A stretch of DNA of 64,000 nucleotides from Paramacrobiotus metropolitanus (taxonomy: Eukaryota > Tardigrada > Eutardigrada > Parachela > Macrobiotidae), in NCBI RefSeq assembly GCF_019649055.1, contig NW_026570273.1:434001-498000 (forward strand). Reading direction: 5' to 3'. Numbering within the stretch: the first letter of the stretch is position 1; every line of letters starts with the position of its first letter. Shown one piece after another: positions 1 through 10,677 of the stretch. A program made the translations under genes and the position numbers. The notes under the pieces are model-generated. The model saw only the letters and a program-made list of their open reading frames with translations, was not told the origin of the DNA and searched no databases.

Positions 1-1502
1 TGAAACCGGGATAGAGAGTCAGCAATGCTATTGTTGATACCGGATATGTGCTTAATGGTGATTGTAAAATTAAGCCGAGCTGCGATGGCCACCATGCGCC
101 GCATTATTTCGAGGACAACTTTGCAGCGAGATTTGTAGTTTTCCCAAGCTTGCGAGGCGCCGAGATTATCGCAGTGGAAAATTACTTTCCGACCGCTTAG
201 CTGTGGTCCCCACAATGTTAAAGCGACAAGTATAGGGATCATCTCTAGGCACTCGATTGACAGCTGTGCATTAAGTATAAAGGCTGGCCAGCGTATCTGA
301 AACCATGCTCCACTGAAATAGCCGGCGCAACCGATGGTAGCAGACGCATCAGTGTACAACTGGATCGCATCACAGCGAGTCCAATCAGGTTCGAGAAATT
401 TTGCTGTACCGTTCCATTTCGGGAGGAATTCGAGCCACCAGTCAACATCGCGCTGGAAATCTTCGTCGAGCTTTACTTCGTTCTGAGTTGCACTCTTGAC
501 CAATGACAATTGCGAAATAAGCCGTCTTGTAAACAGGCGACCAACGGGTACACATTTGGAGGCGAACATAAGAGAGCCTATTAAGCTTTGCAGCTCTGTA
601 CGGTTGCATGCGGTTTTAGACTTCCACATGTTAAGAAGAGCAATGATTTCATTCAGTTTTCCATGCGGTAAACTAAGTGTTTGGGCAGCGGAATCAAGTA
701 GAATTCCGAGAAATTTTAAAGTGGTAGACGGGCCTTCGGTTTTTTTAGTAGCCAGAGGGACACCAAGCGCTGTGCACAATTCAGTAAATTTAATCATAAG
801 CGTGGAGCAGAGTTGCTTATTAGGTAGTGTTGCTATAAAGAAATCATCAACGTAGTGCAGCATAAAGATATGGCCGCTGACATTCACAAAAATCCAGTGT
901 ACTGCATCTGAGATTAGACAGAATATAAACGGTGAAGAACGAGAACCGAAAGGAAGGACAATATCGAAATAGTAATAACCATTGCACATATAACCCAATA
1001 AGTGCCAGTCAGCAGGTCTGACGGGGACAAGTCGAAAAGCATGCTGAAGATCGAACTTTGCCATGAACGCGCCTACTCCCAGCTTTATAAGCATGCGTAC
1101 CGCATCATCCACAGTGCAGAACGCAAGAGAATAGTCGTCCTTGCTGATGTAGTCATTAACACTTTCACCTGCCGGCCGAGACATGTCCATTAATATACGG
1201 AATTTGCCGTCCGGCTTTGGCCGTACACCTAACGAGTTAACGATGAAGACAGGGAATGGCGGACTGATAAATGGACCCACTGAATGCAATAAGGATATCT
1301 CTGTATTAATCTGCGATTGTAAGTGCTCCGAATACATGCGTGCAGATGCAGCATTAGGCGTGGACAAGCTTCGATTAGGGCCACGATAGCCGATATCTGC
1401 TCCGTGTCGTAATATGTGCAGTACATATGTGACATACTCCTGATCTGGGTGTTCGATGAGGTGGCTTGCAAAAGCTTCAGCTTTTAACGGTGTGATGATA
1501 TT
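1..1502 (-). mobile_element. Retrotransposon pol: reverse transcriptase / RNase H, DIRS/Ngaro-like (partial)
   Basis: On the minus strand one frame is open from inside the gag end to base 1 with no stop codon. In order it reads an N-terminal RT region with SRPAGESVND, RT motif A FDLQHAFR (catalytic Asp, about 1050), LPFGSRSSPF, the catalytic YVDD box (about 850), and an RNase H-like domain with LYTDAS, a central Glu (IECLEM) and HCDNLGA, ending near IADSLSRF at the window edge. This RT/RH style, with the IADSLSR ending and a separate zinc-finger gag, is that of tyrosine-recombinase retrotransposons (DIRS, Ngaro, PAT). The recombinase gene expected next would lie left of base 1. The frame differs from gag, so expression probably needs a frameshift or reinitiation. 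The absence of stops suggests a young copy. A BEL or Gypsy element is less likely from the RNase H sequence. Confidence 0.85.
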
Positions 1503-2139
1503 ACTGGGCACTGTTGCTTGCTTTTGATTTGCACTGGAAATCGCGGTGTTCCCGTTGGCCACAGTTGGCGCACCGGTGCTGACGACCGTATCGGCAGAAC
1601 AAACCGGCAGTGCAGTGACCTTTATTCCAGAGGTGGCACACTTCGTCAACTTTTGCTCCCCCGCTACCAGCGCGGAGGCTGAGAAACGACTGCCCAACCC
1701 ATGAAGAACGACGGTTGCTGGTGCTGTTGTGCAATGTCGGACATTCAGGTCTGATGTGTCCGAATTCTAAACAATTATAGCACTGAACCACAGTATTTTT
1801 CACTACACCGCCTGTGGGTTGACCAGCGTCATGCCCAAGTGGTTGCATTAAATACTCTGTATAAGCATCATCGTTTCTGCGTGACCACTGCATTGCATCG
1901 TTCGGATTGCGACACACAGCTAGCCGGAACTGCCGGTCGTAGGCAAGCCACTGGTCAGTAGTGATTCCTTTCAGTGCCGCTATCTGCGCGATGTGGTCTA
2001 CGTACTTCATCATGGGTAAATCCAGCTCAGGGTATATGGCACACCGATACATTTTCAGCACTGAAAACGCTCTCATCCACTGATTAAAGTCTCGAATCTG
2101 CACGCTTTTACCAGCTGGATTTTTTGATGTAGACGGCAC
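1501..2139 (-). CDS. Retrotransposon gag-like protein with zinc knuckles
   Basis: The 212-residue ORF starts at the Met at 2139 and stops at 1501. The N-terminal half is a helical gag-like region without a motif I recognise. Around residues 118-131 there is a CCHC zinc knuckle (CYNCLEFGHIRPEC), followed near residues 168-204 by a Cys/His-rich segment (CHLWNKGHC, CRYG, CANCG, FQC). A CxxxNxGxC type cluster of this kind is typical of gag proteins in DIRS/Ngaro-like retroelements. It sits directly upstream of the RT/RH frame on the same strand, and the two frames differ by one base with a short overlap near 1500-1570. The product would be the nucleocapsid-type RNA-binding protein of the element. 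Function is inferred from family and context only. Confidence 0.8.
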   Translation of the reverse strand: MPSTSKNPAGKSVQIRDFNQWMRAFSVLKMYRCAIYPELDLPMMKYVDHIAQIAALKGITTDQWLAYDRQFRLAVCRNPNDAMQWSRRNDDAYTEYLMQPLGHDAGQPTGGVVKNTVVQCYNCLEFGHIRPECPTLHNSTSNRRSSWVGQSFLSLRAGSGGAKVDEVCHLWNKGHCTAGLFCRYGRQHRCANCGQREHRDFQCKSKASNSAQ

Positions 2140-2178
2140 TTGAGGAGCACAGCTGAGCAGTAGTAAATCGGGAAGATG

Positions 2179-2241
2179 CTGCAGTAATCTGTCACTAATC
2201 TCATCAGCAGCAACTGCAGTAATCTGTCACTAATCTCATCA
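2179..2241. repeat. 28-nt direct repeat, two copies, 35-nt spacing
   Basis: The 28 bases at 2179-2206, beginning CTGCAGTAATCTGTCACTAA, recur exactly at 2214-2241. The repeat lies just upstream of the retrotransposon gag start and may belong to the element, since DIRS/PAT elements carry direct repeats at their ends. It may also be a simple local duplication. Confidence 0.7.
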
Positions 2242-2367
2242 AGGCTGCGTCTGGTCTGTACTACGAGTATTTTTTTACGGAGTAACTTCTATCGCATACA
2301 GAATACTTCTATAGACAAATAACACATATTAACATTTTATTTTGTGTTCTGGGTGAAACTGCTGCAG

Positions 2368-3432
2368 ATTGTATGGACAACAGTGATGAAGTCAACTGCA
2401 CTCCGCCTACCTGTACGTCCGAACAGTTTAAATGTAGTTCGGGCATGCAGTGTATTCCCAATCGTTGGAGGTGCAACGGGCACAATGAATGCGATGATTC
2501 CAGCGATGAAATTGGCTGTGGTAGGAGTGAAAATATTTTCCAAGATAAGCAATGATATTCGGAAAAATGTGCATGCTTTTGTTTACGTAGTAATCGGTGT
2601 AGTCCCTGCCACATGTACTACATCAATCGAATTCCGCTGCGGCAGCGACAGATGCATCCCGCTATCCAGGAAGTGTGATGGACATATTGATTGCGAGGAT
2701 GGATCAGATGAGAACGATTCCTGCAATAGGAAAACTTGTCAGAATTTCGAGTTTAGTTGTTCATCGGGGTGTTGCATTCCTATGTCCTGGAAATGTGATG
2801 GAGAGAACGACTGCTTGGATAACTCTGACGAAACCAACTGTCTGCCAAACGTGTGTCCACCGCAAGAATTTCGATGTGATAATCAAGTGCAATGTGTCGG
2901 CAAGCATTATAAGTAAGAGTCATTAAACATATAACGAAAGTAAACTTTCGTCGTTATACAGAGTATACCTCGCTTTTTGCGTTATACGTATAACGAAAAT
3001 AGTGAGGTATAATCGTAGAGTACTAGTACTGCACACGGCATTAACGTAAGAAAACAATATAAGGGACTGACTACCAACCAGGAAGACCCTTTTCCGCTCA
3101 GGCATCAAATAAAGAGGTTCTAGAATGACCTTTCCTCGCGGACCGTTTTTGCACATAATTATAAAATATTTTGAGGATCTTCGTTTTCATTGATTACTTG
3201 ATTGATTGATTGATTGACCGATCGATGTCGTAAATATCGAGTAGAAAAATTAGGAAAATTAATTTCCTTACACAGTATCCAGATATTAAGTAACCGTTTT
3301 TAACTGTTTTACAGGTGTGAAGGACGTATCGATTGTTCTGATGGATCGGATGAAAACAATTGTTTGCATGGAGAACTTTCACAGACCACCGATACTGAAG
3401 CTGGCCCTAAACCACTAAAAAACAAAATTTAA
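2368..3432 (+). CDS. LDL-receptor class A repeat protein (3' exons)
   Basis: Three exons are visible: 2368-2520, about 2603-2912 (an acceptor at 2591 would fit equally) and 3315-3432. All have GT/AG borders and phases that close (1-1, 1-2, 2-stop). They encode the end of one LDLa module ([11 protein letters not shown]) and four more, each with six Cys and the calcium-binding DxSDE signature (CDDSSDE, CEDGSDE, CLDNSDE, CSDGSDE). The last module is split by the final intron. After it comes a short 20-residue hydrophilic tail and a stop, with no membrane segment, so the product appears secreted or ends extracellularly. LDLa modules bind ligands or lipoproteins through calcium cages. The 5' exons are not between 2140 and 2367, so they must lie left of the window or beyond the retrotransposon, which would then sit in an intron of this gene. 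Confidence 0.85.
2927..3012. repeat. Nested inverted repeats in last LDLa intron
   Basis: Within the final 402-bp intron, TATAACGAAAG pairs with CTTTCGTCGTTATA. A second pair (TATACCTCGC with GTGAGGTATA) encloses the palindrome CGTTATACGTATAACG. This could be a small hairpin or the remnant of a foldback element. No coding content is seen. Confidence 0.5.
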
Positions 3433-3942
3433 TATTCACGCATTGACAAATACAAAGTTCTGGATAAATGTTCTTGTTCTGTCCCGTCAACAGTAAACGT
3501 TGTTTGTTGTTCGTTCTCCGTATTTGCATGCACGAATTGTGTAAAATTATCTGGCGTAAGATAAAGCCAAGATCCGAAATGTTGTATATATAGATAGGCA
3601 TTGATCTTGCTGCTTTCTAATACGCGACTCGGTACTACTAACAGAATTCTATGGTACAAGTAGTAATTATTTTAACTTATATCCTGGAAATGGGAAAAAA
3701 ATAGCGAAAAATTTTGTGATGCCACCAGCATTGCCTGGTTAAAGGGCACCGTCACATTTCGCCGAGGATAACTAGACTCAGGACATCTGTAGTATGTAGC
3801 AGACATTTCGTCGCACGATCGATTGAACGCCGAGACACTTCGTCTTTTAGGTGAATAGCTGATCAAGCTTACAGTTAATAAAACAGGCAAGAAACAAAAA
3901 GGCTTAAAACAGCCAACGATAACATGAGAAAGAACAAGAATG

Positions 3943-4590
3943 CTGTACGAGGAGGAACTACCTTGGCCCGATCAAAGGCATACGCACGACCATAAGCCGA
4001 TCACCGCTTCCATGTGTGTGCAACATGGCTTACCACCCAGCGACGGCAGCACGGAACCAGGTCAATCAGCCGTTTGCTATCCTATCTGAGCAGTGAGCAC
4101 CCTCAGTGACCCTCTCTCCTGTGTGTTTTTTGAAACCTGCCAACTACAGTAATATTCCAAAACTTGGGGGAAACAGGGTACATACACATATTTTTATATG
4201 TCTAGCACGAGAACCACGTGAGATTTTCATGAATGCAGGCTATGCAGCCTTTTGGAACTGACTGAAGTCCTGTGCTATGTTTACGAAAAATTCCGCCAAA
4301 AGCTTCTTGGTTTACAATGGAGTATCTCCTAACAAACTGCCAAAAGTTTCTGTTTTCTTAATATTTTCAAACGTTCGTTGGATCCGTTGGAAAGTTTAAA
4401 AAAAGGGTACTTTATAGCACGGGGTGTAAAAGTTTGAATGATCAGATGTTCGTGCTGCTGACTCCCGTTCGCTGCCATCGCTGGTTCGGCCAACCGTGTT
4501 ACACAACCACGTGGCTTAGCGTGCACAGTGATCGGTTCATGGTCGTGCATATGCCTTTGATCGGGCCAAGGTAACTCCTCCTCGTACATG
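3943..4590. repeat. Diverged inverted duplication (arms about 3940-4060 and 4470-4592)
   Basis: The plus-strand text at 3943-4000 (starting TGTACGAGGAGGAACTACCT) matches the reverse complement of 4535-4592, and similarity continues more weakly for about another 60 bases. Both copies can be read as YEEELPWPDQRH in their own orientation, so the unit may derive from a coding exon. Only about 410 bases lie between the arms, so the transcript could fold into a long hairpin. I do not recognise the peptide. Confidence 0.6.
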
Positions 4591-5906
4591 AGAAAAGTAA
4601 AACGCAATGAATTGAAGCAAAATAAAACATAATTAAACAACAGAAGACACAAGAAAACAAAATACAATATAAAAAAGTGTAAGAAAAAATAAAAAACCTA
4701 GGAAATCTAAGCAACTCAAGAAATTCGAGACAGCAAAAAAAAAACATAGAAAAACTGAGAAATTTCTAAACCTAACCTTTAATAACGGAGCGCGTCGAGT
4801 TTTTTATGACTCGTCGCCCGGCTAGAGAGCTCCGACACGAATTGTACGAGATCAGCAAAATGAAACAATCTCAAAGCCATATGTTCCAACCCGAAATGCC
4901 CCATTACCCACCCAAAGTGCCTCGGCGTCCGAATGTCCCATGGGAAAATATTGCGCGTCAAATTTGCGTCATCAAATGTCACACTCCCATTTGCCAAATT
5001 GCGAAGTTATACAAAGCTTAACTTCAGGTTTTCAGATTATTGGCAGTGACCTCTAAGGTAATTATAATTTATTATCACCCCGCATGCACAAATCCTTATG
5101 CAATGTTTCGAGCAGATGGAGCCCCTGACAGCGGATGAAATAAGTGTGGAGGTGCTCCTTGAAAACGACGTCATAACTGGAGTGCACGTACCAAGACCGT
5201 TTAAATAGTAATATCGACAGCTTCGTAAGCTCTTTAAGCCGATTAACTAACTTATCAGTTATCGTGCACGCCCACCTTTTCAGATTGAGTTTTTAATGCA
5301 TTGAAACCATTGTCAAATACGTACCTACGTACCTGTTGGTCAGCGTGATTTGTTATTCGAGCCATATTCGTATTGGAATACACCGGACAACAGTACTGTA
5401 CCATGCGGAAACTTCCAAAAAACTCCAGAAAGCTGTACTATGGCTGTACAATGACTTCGCTCATGTTGCAAGTGGTTATTGAAATATTTTGTGTTGTGCA
5501 TTATCGCGAAATTCTTTGATTCAGCTTTACTCATGACTTTTCTCGTTCTTGCGCTATTAGTTGTCTAATTTATTTTGCATCCGTTGATCGCGGATCGAGT
5601 ATATTGGATCCGCGATGGATCAACTACCTGATATATTTGATGTACTCTGTACTCTGCTGCTTGTCGGGAGATCACGCGGACTTTATTAGCGGATCGGCGA
5701 TATAAAAAATTTTCTTCCTCAGATAAATTTTATTCTCTCTACACACAAAAATAAAAAGTGACCAGTAACGCAATAAGTAAACTTATCTTAAGAGGATCAT
5801 TTTTGTCCAATCGATTTCCATAATTAGTTCGCATTTTATTTCTGTTCGTTTACTTGCGATTGCAGTAATAAGAGTGTTTGCGTGCGTACATAATAATATT
5901 ATTATG

Positions 5907-5933
5907 AAGATATTCATATTATATGAATATCTT
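5907..5933. repeat. Perfect AT-rich inverted repeat, 13-bp arms
   Basis: AAGATATTCATAT and ATATGAATATCTT flank a single T. It is an isolated hairpin in AT-rich intergenic DNA. No adjacent gene feature suggests a role. Confidence 0.8.
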
Positions 5934-6167
5934 TTCTGAACATTGCACACTTTTCACTTACGTGTACAGTAGGTAAATGTACATAACATATAATTCTATA
6001 AGCACTGTAGTCACGCAAATCTAAGAATTACGTCGCCCTTTAAGTCTCATATACGAGTACGTAGAAAAATGTCAGAAAATGAAAGAAGCGTTTAAGTAAA
6101 AAATAACTGCACTCATTCATCACACAACGGCACAGCTCATCGTATTCCTGTAGCCGTTCCTTGCAAT

Positions 6168-9100
6168 CTACAATCCATACAACACATCCATTTCGAACAT
6201 GCCCAGCATGATATCCGAACGTCCGGCATGCGAGCCCGGGCCCAGCAGTTTATCGTAGATATCGCAGGCTTCTCGGTACCAGCTGTTGGCGACCGGACGT
6301 ACCGTGCTCATCAGGGCCGCGGCCCGACCGGATTCAGATGCGGGCTGCGTCGGATCCGCGCCCTGGACGGCCTTCAGCAAGAACCGCATCACGTCGAATG
6401 CGGCTCCCAGCAAATTGGTGGCCCGCGTCAGGTCCAGCTTCGGATGAACCTTCCTGCAACGATTAAGCGATTGAAATGCCGAAAACTGTGGGTAAAATAT
6501 TAACCATTACCGCAAGCAGGCGACCATCTCCTGTAACAACGTCCAGTCCGCATCGAACCGGGTGAAATCGGTGAAGAGCCTCGCGGAATGTCCGGGGAAC
6601 CCACAGATATACCGTAAATGGGCGTCCGGATACAGAACCCCGGCCGCCTCAATTTCTTCGAAAAGTTTTCCCTTCGGCTCCACCTGGTCCGCCGGAGCCA
6701 GACCGCCACGCCAGATGGCGTCATACGTGTCCATTAAATGGCGAAATTTCACCAGCTGGGCGTTGTTAGTTGCCCCACACTTGGGGCATGGCTTCAACGC
6801 TCGCAGATCGCTTGGAATACGCTGGCTGCATCCAGGCGTAATGCAGTACATTAAATTCATGTCCGCTTCCTAAATCCAAAAACAAATTCCGCAATCGAAC
6901 AATTTCTGTATCTACATAAATATTAGCAAAACATATTATGACAGGTTGCAGCCGCATTTCTTACATATTCTGGTGTGCATTTACGACATGTGCAACTTTG
7001 ACCGTTTCTCTGCTGAAAACAAGCACGGCGCTGCATCGACGACATCAGAAACGGATGGAAATTCAGCACATTGCATCGCAACTGCAAACACCAGAGCACA
7101 ACTAAAACAACGGAAGGATACGAATGTCTTTGTTTCACGTGGCATTTTTATTTTTTAGTTTGATTTTAAATTTTGTAATATTGACTTACAATACGGATTC
7201 ATAAACCGCTACGTCTTTTTTCCAAGAAATCCTCTTAATTCGCTCTTAATTCTAGATTTTTTTTAAAGTTATAAAAAATTTAAACTGAAGTATTGCATTC
7301 TTGAATTCTTCCCTGCCAACAGAACGAGCGAGTTTCAGAAATCCAGGCACACTAACAACATTCTCACAGCTGTTTCTTTCGAGAAGAGACTGTACTCTGT
7401 ATCTGTACAGCAAAAATTTCAAAAAATACTAATATTTCTGTGCGCTTGATACTGCCCGAAACATAGATCACCTACGTAGTAATATTTCCTAAGAATACGA
7501 AAATATTAATAAAGTTCTTTCCCCAAAGTTCTTCTCAAGTTTCCACACAGATACCCGGAAGCAGGAAGTGCTAATCTCGGGCAAAAATTAAAATTTATGA
7601 GCACACGCCTTGGGAATTCTGCATATCTGTAGTCTAAAAACTTTCCGAGCGTTTAGTTCTCCAGCATTTAGACCAGGTAAGGAAAGTGTCCCGGTATGCA
7701 TAATACCAATTCGTGACCGCATATATGTACGAAAAGGTTCGCTTCCGCACATTCTTAAACACATTTCGCATTGTTTATGACATTCTGTTAACAAATTATT
7801 TGTACAGACGAGTGTGAAACGTGTACGCAACATCCGGTTGGGGAGCCTTCGGTGTTGAAAAATTTCCAAAGTTTTAACGCATAAAGGTGTACCAAAAGGT
7901 TCAGCATAAACTCATCCTCATTAAATGTGCATAAAAATGCATAGTTGCATACGATCATAAAATCGTTTGCACAACGAACCAGCCTTCACAATTTTTTTTC
8001 AAATTGTAAGTTGGCTTTGAAATTTTCAAAATTCAATTAAAAATTTCAAAAACATGCTGGAAAGCAGGTTCGGAGGAAGAACGATCTTCATGGTAATGTG
8101 CGTTTTCATGCAAAATCTTAATCGTAAGAACATCTGTTTGTAATGATACTTTTGGTACACCTCTGTGCGTTTAAATTTTTGGAATTCCATCACTGCCATA
8201 GCTCCGCAAACGGATGTTGCGCGTCCGAACGGTTTTCACGCAATGTACGTACTTCTATATAAATGATTTGGCAACAGAATGTCAGAAAACCTAGCAAAAC
8301 GAGTTTGAAGGTGCGCGAAGACGAAAGCTTTCGTACATGTAGAGAATTTGGCACCATGTACCACTACCGCGGCACACCTCCCTTTCTACAATTGTAAAAA
8401 TTGTACAGTTGTAATTTCTACAGTTGTAAATTGTACAGTTGTACAGTCAGTAATTGTACAGTTGTAAATTGTACAATTGTAATTTCTACAATTGTAAAAA
8501 TTTTAAAAATTGTTCAACATTTTAACAGCTGGCCCCGCCCAGTGAGGCTAATACATCTGTACTTTAGCATTTCCGCGTCTTCAGATTTTTAATATTTTCC
8601 AAATATTCCAAACTCATAATTCCATATTTTAAACGCAGCTGGTCGCACTACCGACCGTTACTTCTATCTGTAATGTTACTGCTGTTAGTAGTTGACTTTT
8701 TATTTTACATCTAATTCAATTTAGGGATTTTTATGTTTACTGATAATAACTGAGTTTTATGCTAACTGACAACAAATAACAGTAACACTAACAATTGATT
8801 TGATTTTTAGCAGTTTACTTTCTGATTAAATATAGTTTTTTTTCAACAACACAAAACCTTTAATAAGTATCATGATACGAGTACAAACTATGTATTGTAC
8901 CAAAACAAAACAGCGTTTATAAAAGAAACACTGAATTCCATAACGCAACTGGTCGCAAAGAGTTTTTATTAATTAAGCTTAGGTTTATGTTATGTACTCC
9001 AGCTTTGGTTGACATTTATAGCATCACCGTCTCACGCATGCTCACCGGGAAAAAAATCAATGCGGGTTACTTACATCCTGCAATCCGGAGTAATGCGGGA

Positions 9101-10677
9101 TGTCCTCCGTCGCGTACACCATCAATGAGCGCCAGGTCATACACATGGTCACACTGACATCCGAGCACACCGGTGTCATAGCCCGATAGCGTACCGTGGG
9201 GAAGAGGGCGATGCCCACGCACACGTCCTCCGCGGCACGAATAGGGAAGGCTTCATGGCGCACCAGTTTCAAGTACTCCAGCATAGTCAGCACGGGTGTC
9301 TGCAACTTCTGCCCCAAAAGGGACCACCCGCCCCTAGAAAACCACTTCGTCAATTTTGTATTGAGATGTACAACAAATAAAATGAATAAAAATACAGCAA
9401 AATACAAAGAAATAATTAGATTAAAAACCAAACGAAAGAAGCATGTAAAAATATTAAAAATTAATTTCGTGATTAATTCAATAAGATGAAGCAAAAACAA
9501 TCATAAATATAAAATTACAAAATGTTGCTCCGTCACCAGAACAAATATTGTAATCTTGAACGCACATTGACACGTCCGAATTTGAAGCTGGATTGGTAGG
9601 GAACATGTCCAGAACCTGCTGAGCGGTCATGCTGCCCCGTCCAGGAAGGTCACACAGAGCATTTCTCTGGAAAACGGAGAGACGATTAGGCGGATAGCCA
9701 TCTACTTCATTTTTGCAAAAACAAATTCAGAAAAGAGCAAAACCAAAAATTCTGTATTAAAATTAAAATTGTTAGTTTTTTTTTTAATTATCGGGATTAT
9801 TTTGGTATGCAAAGAAATGCACTATTTTTCGGTTGCTATTAGAATTTTTTTATACGTGTATGTATTCCGAGGCAGGCAATATTGATTCATTGTGGTATTA
9901 AGTAATAATAATAATTGTTAAAATTTTGCCGATTTGCTTTGATAAAAGGGTACATCTGCCAGTCTAACCTAATACTGAAAAAAAATTTGCTTTAAATACG
10001 TATTATATTATTTTATTGGTATTAATTTAATAATTTGTTTATTAAGATAATTAGTGTCGTAAATCTGCTTAGTGTTAATGCTTAGTTGACACAAAAACAG
10101 AGAAATAACTTTATCGGCATTTGCAATGTCTATCGTCCTTAGGATATTCTTCGTAGAATATTTTAAGGTCGGAATATTTCAGTTACAAATTACAATGATC
10201 AGCAGGTTGGTAAATATTGAAGAAGGCAATGAAAGTTAACAACGTAGCGTACTTTGATTTTGTTGGCGATTTTGGCAACCAACAGCAAAGTCCCAGGCAT
10301 ACAGCTCTCTTCCTCCGAGTTGAATCCGTTCGACGCCTCGATGGAAGCGGCGACGCCTTGGAGCATGCGACATTCCGTTTTGTGCTCCCTGTCCCAGTCT
10401 TGCTTCTTCAAATATGAAAGAAATCTCGCAGTCTTCAGATGCTCGCGCCAACCCGAATTCACGATGAAGAACAAACCCAACCAACCTGGCAATCTTCGTC
10501 GCAGTAGCCATGCACTTTGCATCGGGAGCATCTGCTTAGTGTGTCGCGCGACTGGAAACAGTTTGCACAGCGCTTTTTGTACCCTGCCGATCCGAAGGCC
10601 CACACCCATGGCTGGCACGATATTATCAGTTCCCCTTCGGAGACAGAACGAGATGCAACTGGCTCGCCACTCTCCAT
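6168..10677 (-). CDS. SET and MYND domain protein (SMYD-like), probably catalytically altered
   Basis: Six exons give 424 residues, close to the usual 430-490 of SMYD proteins: 10677-10486, 10405-10253, about 9666-9616, 9308-9075, 6869-6511 and 6453-6168. All introns are GT/AG and phases close. Order: a short N-terminal SET half (SEGELIISCQPWVWAF); the MYND zinc finger (CANC, CSRC, YCDEDC, then HKTEC across the first intron); the helical linker; the SET C-half (LEYLKLV, GIALFPTV, VYATEDI); a Cys-bearing post-SET segment (YCITPGC, CPKCG); and a helical C-terminal domain. SMYD proteins methylate lysines or, in many insect members, act as repressors. The NHSC motif that helps form the SAM pocket is replaced by a TPVCSDV stretch near 9164-9180, so methylation is doubtful. 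The third exon's donor is uncertain: 9616, or one of the GT sites up to about 55 bp further on. Intron 4 is 2.2 kb and holds repeats. Confidence 0.85.
7877..8173. mobile_element. Candidate MITE / foldback element in SMYD intron 4
   Basis: The left end ACGCATAAAGGTGTACCAAA and the reverse complement of the right end (AAACGCACAGAGGTGTACCA) share about 22 of 26 bases. They bound a segment of about 297 bp without coding content. Internal segments also show partial inverted similarity. Terminal inverted repeats of this size and no ORF fit a non-autonomous DNA transposon. No clear target-site duplication is seen. Confidence 0.55.
8380..8505. repeat. AT-rich degenerate tandem repeat
   Basis: Repeated variants of ACAATTGTAA and ACAGTTGTAAATT fill this stretch, including several self-complementary ACAATTGT words. 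It lies in the long SMYD intron and has no coding reading. Confidence 0.75.

Larger units (their letters stand above)
3433..6167. other. Intergenic region without a supportable gene
   Basis: No exon with convincing splice sites and family resemblance was found here. The stretch contains the inverted duplication at 3943-4590, an A/T-rich tract around 4600-4780, the hairpin GATCGCGGATC / GATCCGCGATGGATC near 5587-5624 and the palindrome at 5907-5933. Short ORFs near 4806-5021 have no recognisable features and overlap on both strands. Confidence 0.5.
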
